Below are positions 25,039-32,669 of a stretch of 64,000 nt of DNA, one piece after another. Position numbers and translations under genes: made by a program. Source of the DNA: Rummeliibacillus sp044763875 (lineage in GTDB: Bacteria; Bacillota; Bacilli; Bacillales_A; Planococcaceae); assembly GCF_044763875.1 (NCBI RefSeq), contig NZ_JBIWGZ010000004.1, forward strand, positions 124,001 to 188,000, read 5' to 3'. The notes beneath the pieces are model-generated. The model was not told where the DNA came from. It searched no databases and worked only from the letters and a program-made list of their open reading frames with translations. How positions within the stretch are numbered: the first letter of the stretch is position 1; the number at the start of each line of letters is the position of its first letter.

Positions 25039-25596
25039 ATGGAGATTGAGAGAATATATAGTGATTTACCAATATTAGAAACTGAACGTCTTATTCTTAG
25101 AAAAGTTACTTTAGAAGACGTTGAAGATATGTATTTATACGGTTCTGATGAAGAAGTAGCAAGATATGTTACTTGGGATACACACAAATCAATTACCGAC
25201 ACAAAAGGTTTTATTGAATTTATTTTAAACAAATATCAAAATAAGCAAGTAGCTCCCTGGGGAATTGAATATAAGGAAAATGGAAGATTCATTGGGACTA
25301 TTGATTTTGTTTGGTGGCAACCAAATCACAAAACTGCTGAAATCGGTTATGTTCTATCTAAAGAGTATTGGGGAAAGGGTTTAACTACAGAAGCGGTAAA
25401 GGAAATAATAAGATTTGGTTTTAATAAAATGGATTTAGTTCGCATACAAGCAAGATGTTTTGTAGAAAATATCGGTTCTTCACGGGTAATGGAAAAGTCG
25501 GGAATGCAATTTGAAGGGATCATTAGAAAAGCGTTGTTAGTTAAAGGAAAGCATCAAGATTTAAAAATGTACTCTATTTTAAGAGAAGATTGTTAG
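25039..25596 (+). CDS. GNAT N-acetyltransferase, RimJ/RimL type
   Basis: A 185-residue GNAT enzyme that would move an acetyl group from acetyl-CoA to an amine, possibly the N-terminus of a ribosomal protein or a small molecule. Typical parts are LETERLILRKVTLEDVEDMY at the start, EIGYVLSKEYWGKGLTTEAVKEII (acetyl-CoA loop) and ENIGSSRVMEKSGMQFEGIIR. It sits between two copies of a degenerate repeat and has weak ribosome-site sequence (GGTGGTG). Substrate unknown. Confidence 0.9.
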   Translation: MEIERIYSDLPILETERLILRKVTLEDVEDMYLYGSDEEVARYVTWDTHKSITDTKGFIEFILNKYQNKQVAPWGIEYKENGRFIGTIDFVWWQPNHKTAEIGYVLSKEYWGKGLTTEAVKEIIRFGFNKMDLVRIQARCFVENIGSSRVMEKSGMQFEGIIRKALLVKGKHQDLKMYSILREDC

Positions 25597-25737
25597 GAAT
25601 CCCTATAAGTAATGAATTGGTTAAGGCACGTAATCAACTATGGTAGGCATTACTTTGATGAATAAATATAGTTATTCAACTAACGAGGGCGTTAGTTTAA
25701 CAAGCTAAAGATAACAATTATGATCATTATATTGATT

Positions 25738-25886
25738 TTCAACAATCGGGCGCATTTCTAGAGTAAAATGGATCTGTGCTTTTTACATTAAAGGGCCAAA
25801 TTGTGGAACATTACTATTAAAGAAGAATTGGCAAGAAAGAAGAAATTGTGAAGATTTTCACTTAAACTGACGGGGCAGGATAGTTG
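25738..25886. repeat. degenerate intergenic repeat, copy 2
   Basis: This second copy has TTCAACAATCGGGC and ends GTGAAG...TTCACTTAAACTGACGGGGCAG. Next to it, at 25,675-25,697, is a separate inverted repeat AACTAACG/CGTTAGTT. The region 25,597-26,020 holds no gene beyond this. Confidence 0.5.
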
Positions 25887-26020
25887 AAGAAGGAAGGTTC
25901 GTAACATAAACTAAATATGTACATAAATATCGAAGGATATCTGGTTCAATAATCAGAAGACAGGGAAACATTTTCTGGAAGATAAGAAAGGAAATTGTGC
26001 CAGATTGGTATCGATAGGGA

Positions 26021-26962
26021 ATGGAGAAATTTAATGTGAACTATTTTCTTGTTTTTCAAAACAAAAGTTTTAAAGAAGAGCATAAAGGTGGGTATTTATG
26101 GGCACCTCAAAAAAATGAGACAGGTCAAACGTTTCATCACTGGACTGATATGAAAATGATTAAAAAAAAGGATATTATTTTTAATAGTTTTAATGGGAAA
26201 TTAGTTTCTGTTTTAATTGCAAAAGAAGATTGTAAAGAGCATGAAAGGCCGACTGGATTAGACCAATTAGACCTTTGGGAGAAAGATGGTTGGTTAGTTA
26301 ATGCCGAATACATTGATTTAGAGGAACCTATTACATATAAGGATTATATGGAGGATATTTTAAGGCTCCAAGATAAAAAATATGCTCCTTTTAATAAATC
26401 GGGACGAGGGAATACAGGTTATCTTTTTAGGGTATCTGAGGACCTCGCAAACTTTTTCTTTGAAATAATTAAAAGGACAAATGGCATTTCAAGTGGGAAG
26501 TTTCAGAATGGAAACGATCTTCAAGAAAAAATCATAAAACAAATTGAAAATGATTTAGATTCTGCTATTACATTAGACAAAACAGAAAAAGAAACAATTA
26601 TTAAGTCTAGAATAGGTCAATCTGCTTTCAAAAAAGCTCTTTTAGCAAAAGAAAAGAAATGTAGATTATGCGGAGTAACGGATGAGCACTTTCTAGTTGC
26701 AAGCCATATCAAGCCATGGAGTGAATCCAATAATCAAGAGAGGCTTGATATTAATAATGGCTTGTTATTATGTCCAAATCATGATGCTTTATTTGACAAG
26801 GGGTATATTAGTTTTGATGGAGAAGGGAAAATTCTGATAAAGGAAAGCTTGGATGTTACAAATAAAGCACTTCTCAATATTAATGAAACAATGGAAATTA
26901 AAATGAATGAGCAGCAGCAAAATTATATGAAGTGGCATAGAGAGAAATTTATAAATAATTAG
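26021..26962 (+). CDS. HNH endonuclease with N-terminal PUA/EVE-like domain (type IV restriction-like)
   Basis: A two-domain nuclease of 313 residues. Residues about 8-150 (YFLVFQNKSF, GGYLWAPQ, HHWTDMKMIKKKDIIFNS, DGWLVNAEYI, GRGNTGYLF) look like the EVE/PUA-type fold that flips out and reads modified bases. Residues about 213-265 form an HNH nuclease: CRLCG, ASHIKPWS, NNGLLLCPNHDALFD. Known EVE-HNH fusions restrict DNA with modified cytosine, so this may defend against modified phage. ATG 26,021 is listed, but GTG 26,036 has a better ribosome site (GGAG eight bases upstream). It lies among prophage debris and repeats. Confidence 0.78.
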   Translation: MEKFNVNYFLVFQNKSFKEEHKGGYLWAPQKNETGQTFHHWTDMKMIKKKDIIFNSFNGKLVSVLIAKEDCKEHERPTGLDQLDLWEKDGWLVNAEYIDLEEPITYKDYMEDILRLQDKKYAPFNKSGRGNTGYLFRVSEDLANFFFEIIKRTNGISSGKFQNGNDLQEKIIKQIENDLDSAITLDKTEKETIIKSRIGQSAFKKALLAKEKKCRLCGVTDEHFLVASHIKPWSESNNQERLDINNGLLLCPNHDALFDKGYISFDGEGKILIKESLDVTNKALLNINETMEIKMNEQQQNYMKWHREKFINN

Positions 26963-27733
26963 CATGAGTTGTAGAATCTTCATCCTTTAACCTCTTAAAA
27001 GGGGGAATGTAATCTTTCTTAAAAAATGAATGTATACCTTGTTCATTAACGGAAGAGATATTAAAATTTTTATTTGAAAAGCGAAAAATCGTCTGGAACG
27101 AAGTGGGATATTGTTAAATGAGGAAATTCTTTATGATTTTTACAGATAATAAAGATGATTTATTTACTAGATAAGAAAGCTTGCATCAGCAATGAAGTGT
27201 GAACTCGAATACAAGTTGTGGAATAACGGTAAGTTTGAATTACATAGGGAATAAAGCCCGCATTGAGGATCCCCGATACAGCGTAATTTTTCTTCTTCAA
27301 CTAGCAAGTGCTTTAATAAAAGATACTGTTCAAAAATAAGTCCCTCAACCAATTGTGGAAGAGGGTCATATTTTATATAGTGATTATATTCAATCAAAAC
27401 TAAAAAAGCTATGAATAGTTTTTTGTAGCTAGGAACTCCTTTATAGACTAATTTATACGAAATACCGCCTGAAATAACTTGACTACCATTCTGACTACCA
27501 GAACGCATGAAATGATATGAAATAATACAATTTTTATTTTTCTAAAGTAGTCATAATTGTAGACTATAATCAATTTATATAGGAAGAAACTCAATTATAC
27601 AATTGTAAGTTAATCAACGGTAAAGAATCAGTTGGATTCTTAAAAATGGTTAAAGACTTAATCGAAAACCCAGAAGATTTACTTCTAGAAGCTTAATCTG
27701 ACGGACTTTTCCGAACCTAACACTTACACTCAG
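26963..27733. other. region of gene debris, no intact gene
   Basis: About 770 bases with no credible complete gene. It holds the YolD-like fragment listed separately (27,170) and a + strand tail ending at 27,696 that reads GKESVGFLKMVKDLIENPEDLLLEA, apparently the 3' end of a lost gene. A minus-strand frame covering 27,167-27,508 is judged a shadow because it overlaps the YolD fragment. Confidence 0.5.
27170..27255 (+). pseudogene. YolD-like gene fragment
   Basis: The frame reads ELEYKLWNNGKFELHRE and then meets a stop. It parallels ELEYKVWNDGKFDFHRG in the intact YolD-like protein at 21,841. Only this short C-terminal part remains. It shows a second SOS-type module was once here. Confidence 0.7.
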
Positions 27734-27761
27734 ACCACCCTTTAATTAGGGTGGTTTTTTT
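27734..27761 (+). terminator. strong terminator at end of gene debris
   Basis: A perfect 8-bp stem ACCACCCT/AGGGTGGT (27,734-27,741 with 27,748-27,755) is followed by seven T. Confidence 0.88.
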
Positions 27762-27762
27762 G

Positions 27763-27990
27763 TTATTTAGGCTTTTTGACCACCAGAGCATTTTCTTTGA
27801 TTCTTTTAAGTAATTTATAAGCAAATCTGTTGTTTTTTCAATTGTCTCGGTAGTCACATGAGTATAGATGTTTTGATATGTGCATGGCCAAGTATTTTTT
27901 GAATAACTTTGATATCTACACCATATGCAAAGAGAAGTGACGCACACGAATGACTTAATCCTTGTAGTTATTCGTGGTAGCTCAAAATGT
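27763..27990 (-). pseudogene. phage integrase (tyrosine recombinase) remnant
   Basis: The minus strand encodes, in broken frames, the C-terminal core of a phage tyrosine integrase: LPRITT, then GLSHSCASLLFAYGVDIKVI, LGHAHIKTS, then YTHVTTETIEKT with the nucleophile tyrosine. At least two frame breaks are needed. The box II arginine of the usual HxLRH motif is serine here. It is therefore inactive. It suggests that an attachment site or an older prophage end was near. Confidence 0.85.
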
Positions 27991-28201
27991 TAGAATAGCT
28001 TTTTTTAGACTTCGTTAACGTAGGAGTTGCGAAAGGGCTCAAAAGAGGTCTCTTTAGTTAAAATAAACTTATGCTTAACTTTTTTCACCTGACATAAGGC
28101 GAAGCTTCTTATTTTGTCTTATAAGGTCCTATAAAGTGTAAAACAAAAAAATGATAATATACGGAAATATATTGGGTGATACAATTAGATCACTGGGGTG
28201 A

Positions 28202-28386
28202 ATGCTCTTGGTAAGAAAAATAGATGAAGATTTAATTGTAGTAATTGATTTACCAGAAATGTAGTGCGTATACGACGGTCAACTTAAAGTTGTGCCCCAC
28301 CACCAACTGGATACGGAAAATAGGAGATTAGCTGTAATAAAGGTATTCCAACTCACAGCGAAATAAAGTATACGCAGAAATTTTGA
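28202..28386 (+). pseudogene. XtrA-like small phage protein remnant
   Basis: Fragments in two frames, MLLVRKIDEDLIVVIDLPEM-stop, then VYDGQLKVV, then after a frame change PPPTGYGK-stop and EISCNKGIPTHSEIKYT, align in order with the small PBSX XtrA-type proteins that lie before the late genes of such phages. At least two stops and one frame change are present. The family call is from memory of the pattern and is moderate. Confidence 0.5.
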
Positions 28387-28406
28387 AGAAGTAAACAAGT
28401 AAGTGG

Positions 28407-28493
28407 ATGAATAAATTCAATCAACATGTTATAGTAAAAGTAGATAAGCAATTATCACGTTTTTCAGATTTAGAAAAAGTGTTAGCTAAATAA
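28407..28493 (+). CDS. very short frame, possible phage peptide or remnant
   Basis: The frame encodes 28 residues (MNKFNQHVIVKVDKQLSRF onward). It lies between the XtrA-like remnant and the next small phage gene and has AAGTGG before the ATG. It may be the tail of a decayed gene. No family is recognised. Confidence 0.25.
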   Translation: MNKFNQHVIVKVDKQLSRFSDLEKVLAK

Positions 28494-28517
28494 AAAATCG
28501 TGCCGAGGTGTTTAACT

Positions 28518-28727
28518 ATGAATGAGCAAACTGTACGAGAACAATCAGTATGGGAACACTACAAGTTTATCGAAGCTGAAAACTATCACTTGAAACGACA
28601 ATTAGCTAATAAAAACAAAGAAAATAAGCGACTGAAACGTGTTATTAGCGCTTTAAAAGAAAATATGAAACAAGACAAACAACGCTATCGTAATAATGGA
28701 AAAGCTAAATGTAATTTGAATAAATAG
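28518..28727 (+). CDS. small phage coiled-coil protein (69 aa)
   Basis: A basic helical protein of 69 residues (QSVWEHYKFIEAENYHLKRQLANKNKENKRLK). ATG 28,518 is chosen as GAGGTG lies eight bases upstream. Proteins of this kind occur near the early-late junction of Bacillales prophages. With the XtrA-like remnant it marks a decayed second prophage segment. A hairpin terminator follows. Confidence 0.6.
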   Translation: MNEQTVREQSVWEHYKFIEAENYHLKRQLANKNKENKRLKRVISALKENMKQDKQRYRNNGKAKCNLNK

Positions 28728-28764
28728 GTTAAAATATACTAATAAGATTACTGGAACAACCAGG

Positions 28765-28815
28765 AGTGAGCACTGAATTTACGCATTTACTGCGTTTGTT
28801 TGGTGCTCTTTTTTA
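28765..28815 (+). terminator. two-part hairpin terminator
   Basis: GAGCAC (28,768-28,773) pairs with GTGCTC (28,803-28,808) and encloses ACGCA/TGCGT (28,781-28,785 with 28,791-28,795). A run of six T follows. Confidence 0.8.
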
Positions 28816-28945
28816 TAAAAGAAGATTTTTACATTAATCGAGAAGTATATAAAATATCTACATTTTAAAAGAAATTCAATATATATTCACTGGGAATAAC
28901 TTAATTTTCTATACTTTAACTGATGGATAATATAGTAGAATGAAT

Positions 28946-29050
28946 CTATGGAAGGTACTTTTTTACTTTAGAGGGCATTTTTCCTCTCGTTATACAAGAA
29001 TTACTACCTTTAGCCTTAATACCATTCTTTTTGGCTTCATTATAAAGTTC
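28946..29050 (-). pseudogene. possible gene remnant on minus strand
   Basis: The minus frame reads ILELYNEAKKNGIKAKGSNS and ends RGKMPSKVKKYLP-stop. The composition is protein-like, but the frame is only about 40 codons and there is no start with a ribosome site. It may be the C-terminal end of a lost phage gene. No family is recognised. Confidence 0.3.
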
Positions 29051-29144
29051 TAAGATATGTATCTTCAACTTTCTTTTAGTAATATAATATATAAAAATAG
29101 AATATGTTTTTATTAACAAATAGAGTTATAGAGGAGATTTAATA

Positions 29145-29324
29145 ATGATAATGTTTTTAGAAGAAACCTTGTTAGTAATTACAGCAACATTAGTAAGTAT
29201 TTATTTATACGGCATTCAGAGTATATCATCTGGTAAGTTTACAGAAATACTTTGGGCTACACCTATAATATTAATAATAGTAGCTGTAATTATTTATATA
29301 AAAAAACAAAAATTACAAAAATAA
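29145..29324 (+). CDS. small membrane protein (59 aa)
   Basis: A 59-residue protein with two hydrophobic segments (about 8-24 and 35-51) and a lysine-rich C-terminus, predicted as a two-pass membrane protein. AGAGGAG lies eight bases before ATG. It is next to the XRE/DUF2975 pair on the other strand. Function unknown. Confidence 0.5.
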   Translation: MIMFLEETLLVITATLVSIYLYGIQSISSGKFTEILWATPIILIIVAVIIYIKKQKLQK

Positions 29325-29392
29325 TTAGAACGCAAATAAGCAACAATACCAGTTTCAACAAGAAAACTACTTGCTGGAGCTATCCTCATTCA

Positions 29393-29602
29393 TTATTCAT
29401 CTTCAACATATTCCAAGATGTCACCTGGTTGACAATCTAGAGCTTTACAAATTTCATTTAATGTTGTAAATCTAATAGCTTTTGCTTTGTTATTTTTTAA
29501 AATAGAGAGATTAGCCTTAGTGATTCCCAATTTATTAGCAAGTTCAGTTGAACTCATTTTTCTTTTTACCATAATTAAATCTAAATTCACTTGGATGGTC
29601 AT
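29393..29602 (-). CDS. XRE-family regulator, YozG-like
   Basis: A 69-residue one-domain Cro/C1 helix-turn-helix regulator (MSSTELANKLGITKANLSILKNNKAKAIRF). The ending QPGDILEYVEDE is typical of YozG-like proteins. The gene follows the DUF2975 membrane gene by 17 bases in the same operon, as in the B. subtilis yoaS-yozG pair. It probably autoregulates the pair. Confidence 0.9.
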   Translation of the reverse strand: MTIQVNLDLIMVKRKMSSTELANKLGITKANLSILKNNKAKAIRFTTLNEICKALDCQPGDILEYVEDE

Positions 29603-29619
29603 AGTATCTCCTTTCTTAA

Positions 29620-30105
29620 TTAAACTGTATAATCATTTTCATTTTTTATTTCAATTGCTGTTTTAAATAGATTTGCGAAAACAAGGCTTAATAGACATAT
29701 TACTAATGAAACAAATGAAACAACTAGACATGATACGATTGTGAACGCATATAGGTATATGCCGTAAACAATGAATAATCCTAGAGTAGTTAAATTAAAA
29801 AGAAGTAACTCACTGAAAGAACATTTAGAGATTATTTTCAATAGTTTTGGCATATCTGATGAAAAAGGTTTATTTAACAATAATAGTTTGCACATCTTTT
29901 TTAAAGAGAATAGAGCTATTAAGTAAGGAATAGCACAGATATAAATTGCAATGACTACAACCATATCTAAGTTTGTATCGGTCATAGATAAGGCACTTTT
30001 AAAAAAAGCTGTCATTACCAATGGCAAAGAAATAAGAGCTAATAGTGTTAGAAAAATTCCAGCCATCACCAAACCATTTGTAACTTTTATGATATTTTTA
30101 TTCAT
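29620..30105 (-). CDS. DUF2975 membrane protein, YoaS-like
   Basis: A 161-residue protein with four predicted membrane segments (about 12-34, 47-65, 93-118 and 125-148). The motif LFSLKKMCKLLLLNKPFSSDMPK in the middle loop is typical of DUF2975. It forms an operon with the YozG-like regulator. The usual view is a membrane partner that controls the small regulator; mechanism unknown. Confidence 0.88.
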   Translation of the reverse strand: MNKNIIKVTNGLVMAGIFLTLLALISLPLVMTAFFKSALSMTDTNLDMVVVIAIYICAIPYLIALFSLKKMCKLLLLNKPFSSDMPKLLKIISKCSFSELLLFNLTTLGLFIVYGIYLYAFTIVSCLVVSFVSLVICLLSLVFANLFKTAIEIKNENDYTV

Positions 30106-30192
30106 TTTTTCAACTTCCTTTCTTTAATGAAATTATACTACCACCTTTTTTATCGAAAAACAATAAAAAAATATTGATTTACGAAAACAATA

Positions 30193-30220
30193 AAAAAGAA
30201 CCATAAAGGTTCTTTTTTTC
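30193..30220 (-). terminator. terminator for second XRE/membrane pair
   Basis: AAGAACC/GGTTCTT (loop ATAAA) is flanked by A-runs and T-runs on both sides, so it can end transcription from either strand. It lies three bases beyond the stop of the 30,223 gene. Confidence 0.85.
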
Positions 30221-30222
30221 AA

Positions 30223-30633
30223 TTACTGATCAAATCTCTTTACGATTTTTAAGCCAAACATCATAGTAAAGAAAAGAACTCCCATCACGTAATACAGAAC
30301 ATACTCTACCCGTATCATCGAGCTTTTGTTATTTATAAATAAAACAAATAGTATTACAGCACCAACAATATGAGAAAGACCGAAGATTTGAGCCATAAAT
30401 TTCAAACTCAGCTTTTCAATTCTTTCATCCATTACTGGCAATGGATACTCTTCTGATTCTGTTTTCTTCTTAAAGAATAACTTTTTTAGAAGCGCAAAGG
30501 CTAATCCGAAGAAAATAAAGGCTACAAAATAAAGAAGAGTTGCTTCAAGGCCATCACTAAAATAAATTAATATAGTTCCTAGTATAAGGATGATAATATA
30601 AGATATCGCTTGTTCAATAGCTTTGCTTTTCAA
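30223..30633 (-). CDS. four-helix membrane protein paired with XRE regulator
   Basis: A 136-residue membrane protein with segments at about 7-24, 32-50, 80-100 and 110-127. A cytoplasmic loop carries PVMDERIEKLSLKF, a motif common in membrane proteins encoded with small XRE regulators (DUF2178/DUF3796-like). The family is not certain. It follows the regulator gene by two bases. It is the second such pair within 1.5 kb. Confidence 0.75.
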   Translation of the reverse strand: MKSKAIEQAISYIIILILGTILIYFSDGLEATLLYFVAFIFFGLAFALLKKLFFKKKTESEEYPLPVMDERIEKLSLKFMAQIFGLSHIVGAVILFVLFINNKSSMIRVEYVLYYVMGVLFFTMMFGLKIVKRFDQ

Positions 30634-30635
30634 TG

Positions 30636-30854
30636 TTATTCCTCCCCAGTTTTATCTAATTGAAATAAGTCCTCCACTTTACAATTAAAAAATTCACATA
30701 ATTTTAAGGCTAATTCTAAGCTAGGGTTATATCTGTTTTTCTCGATAGCGATGAGGGATTGCCTGGTAATATTAACAGCTGAAGCGAGTTGTTCTTGGGT
30801 GATGTCTCTAACAACGCGGAATTGTTTTACTTTATTTATGACCAAATCCACCAT
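30636..30854 (-). CDS. XRE-family transcriptional regulator
   Basis: A 72-residue helix-turn-helix protein (FRVVRDITQEQLASAVNITR, SLIAIEKNRYNPSLELALKL), ending in the common CKVEDLFQL motif. AAGGAG lies directly before the start. It is the first gene of a two-gene operon with the 30,223 membrane protein and probably controls it. Confidence 0.92.
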   Translation of the reverse strand: MVDLVINKVKQFRVVRDITQEQLASAVNITRQSLIAIEKNRYNPSLELALKLCEFFNCKVEDLFQLDKTGEE

Positions 30855-31298
30855 TTCTCCTTTATGTGAGTCTTGTTACAGTGATTATATCCATTTTAAG
30901 GAAGTGTGTCAATGTACCTTTACAAAATGTATATGAAACATTACATCCTAAATGGAACCATCCGTGACTTGTATTCACTACCATTGCGAAACAAAAGTAA
31001 GAATTCCATGGGGGGCGACAAAAAAATACTCGAAAGACAGCTAGACCATGCAATGGTGCATAAAGAAGATTCGTTTTATTCACAGGGGGTAGTGACAAAG
31101 CCAGATCTTGTTGTCAGGGGTGTTAAATATTGATCCAAAAAACTGTTCATCATTATATTTGAACGGGAAGAAATTCGTTGCCTACACTTATTTTGATTCT
31201 CCTTGTGATTTCTCAAAAGTAAGGAGAAAATTATCAGAACGGTAAGTTGAACAAATAGTCGATATGTTACACATTTCAAAGATTTTGTGAATCAAAAA
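30855..31298. other. intergenic region, no supported gene
   Basis: About 440 bases. Overlapping frames on both strands (30,862-31,098 minus, 30,906-31,133 plus) each reach about 75 residues. The + one has protein-like sequence in its second half (MGGDKKILERQLDHAMVHKED) but no good ribosome site. Possibly a decayed gene. Confidence 0.35.
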
Positions 31299-31319
31299 AC
31301 AGCTCAAATTTTGAGCTGT
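31292..31319 (-). terminator. terminator for 31,337 gene
   Basis: ACAGCTCAA (31,299-31,307) pairs with TTGAGCTGT (31,311-31,319). On the minus strand it is followed by TTTTTT. Confidence 0.85.
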
Positions 31320-31336
31320 CGGTTAGTAATGAATTT

Positions 31337-31564
31337 TTAATATAATCGTTGATTATTACAAGGTGGGAATCCATTTATATCTTGAATCATGTGGAAATCA
31401 TATTTTTTTAACGCAAATTGAGTATGATACAGATATTCAATAACAAGGAGCTTTCCATCTGATACACCACACAATATGCCTGATGTTCCTTGCCCATTTG
31501 AAAGCGATATCCCTACCGGTTGACCTATTAAGTACGCAATTTTATGTTGCCATGGCATAGTCAT
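31337..31564 (-). CDS. small hypothetical protein (75 aa)
   Basis: A 75-residue protein with beta-rich pattern (YLIGQPVGISLSNGQGTSGILCGV, KLLVIEYLYHTQFALKKYDF) that recalls the small SH3/Sm-like DUF2642 type proteins of Bacillales, some of them spore-related. ATG 31,564 follows AAAGG. It has its own terminator. Family assignment is weak. Confidence 0.65.
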   Translation of the reverse strand: MTMPWQHKIAYLIGQPVGISLSNGQGTSGILCGVSDGKLLVIEYLYHTQFALKKYDFHMIQDINGFPPCNNQRLY

Positions 31565-31567
31565 CAA

Positions 31568-31879
31568 TCCTTTCAGAGTATTATATGCTTTCAGTGATAT
31601 TTAGTGATGTTATGGATAAATAATTAGAGACGATAAATGGATACTATATTACATCAAACAAGTGAAACTTCAAGTCTACAATGGGGAGGGGGATATTGCT
31701 GATTCTATATTGAAACCTTTAGGTTAATAAAATATAGAGTCAACAGGTAGATCAGTTGACTTACTGACCTACATTTAGAACCCTATCACAACATAATAAT
31801 AAGTACATTTTTAACATCTTTCTTCAATTTTTATTATTTAAACCGATAAAGTAAAGAAAACAATTAGAAAGAGGCAAGC
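31568..31879. other. intergenic region, nothing recognised
   Basis: About 310 AT-rich bases between divergent genes. A short + segment near 31,680 (GGGGAGGGGGATATT) looks like a ribosome site without a lasting frame. No other structure seen. Confidence 0.4.
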
Positions 31880-32245
31880 ATGTTGGAGAGTAAAGAACTT
31901 ATTTCAGTTATAAATAAATCCGTTGATGAATTGGATTTTGTTACTGCAAGAAGACATATCGAAGAAAATTCAGATTTAGTAAAACATTTTAAAGTGCATT
32001 TAAATAGTAACGCCAGAGAAATTCTAAACTTTATCCTTGATAAGAAAAATCAAGGTGCTAAGCCATTAACAAAGTCTGAAATTAATACAATCAATGCAAT
32101 TAATGTATACGCGTCAAAATTTGATATAAGAGGATTAAAGCTCGTTATAAAAGGAAAAGAGTCTTTATTTCTTCGCGAAGAAGTTTTAGCTTATCTCAAT
32201 ACAGATGCCAAAATTATGTTAGAAGGAATGGGTACTATAAAGTAA
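31880..32245 (+). CDS. hypothetical helical protein (121 aa)
   Basis: A 121-residue, mostly helical soluble protein (MLESKELISVINKSVDELDF; RRHIEENSDLVKHF; LTKSEINTINAINVYASKFD). A ribosome site AGAGGC lies before ATG. It has its own terminator after about 80 bases. I do not recognise a family, although it looks intact and well-formed for this genome. Confidence 0.7.
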   Translation: MLESKELISVINKSVDELDFVTARRHIEENSDLVKHFKVHLNSNAREILNFILDKKNQGAKPLTKSEINTINAINVYASKFDIRGLKLVIKGKESLFLREEVLAYLNTDAKIMLEGMGTIK

Positions 32246-32327
32246 GATTCCTGACCATTAGGTATTGATGAAAGAGTAAGATTTGGGTTATTACATTAAA
32301 AATAAATACGATAAGTATTAATAATCA

Positions 32328-32355
32328 AGCACATCCAAATGGGTGTGCTTTTTCT
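32328..32355 (+). terminator. terminator after 31,880 gene
   Basis: A 9-bp stem AGCACATCC/GGGTGTGCT (32,328-32,336 with 32,341-32,349) is followed by TTTTT. It is almost the same as the terminator at 19,559 in the prophage. Confidence 0.9.
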
Positions 32356-32424
32356 ATGGTGATACTTAACGCATTCATTAATTATAAAGCGCAAACGGTA
32401 AAAATTACTAAGGGGGAAAGGAAT

Positions 32425-32520
32425 ATGCAAACATTTAAAGGTAGAATAGTACTTGGTGAAAATCTAACAGGTGATTGTGTTGTTATTGGATTAAGTTTGG
32501 GGCAAAAGAAGAGTATGTAA
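32425..32520 (+). pseudogene. short frame, probable remnant of a larger gene
   Basis: AAGGGGG precedes an ATG, and the frame reads MQTFKGRIVLGENLTGDCVV before it stops after 31 residues. The next frame continues GAKEEYVSAAGFLFKK. A good ribosome site with a broken frame suggests a frameshifted gene. The start recalls the swivel (DUF126) half of aconitase X, but that is tentative. The stretch 32,521-32,669 shows nothing. Confidence 0.4.
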
Positions 32521-32669
32521 GCGCAGCAGGATTTTTATTTAAAAAAATATGCAACCAAAACCCTCTAAATAAAGTCAAGTTATAATGGAGTTTTAGTTTG
32601 GATAAACTTCTTTTTTTATAAAAAAAAGAGTATAATGCTAATGCTTAAAAATAGATAGAAAAGAAGGTT

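Noticed and set aside
27167..27508. 113-residue minus-strand frame
   Set aside because: It overlaps a + strand YolD-like fragment with clear similarity, and its own sequence shows no family pattern.
29252..29440. 62-residue + frame
   Set aside because: It overlaps a better small membrane-protein gene in another frame and the 3' end of the YozG-like gene.
30862..31133. Overlapping frames on both strands
   Set aside because: Neither has a good ribosome site or a recognised family; only noted as possible debris.
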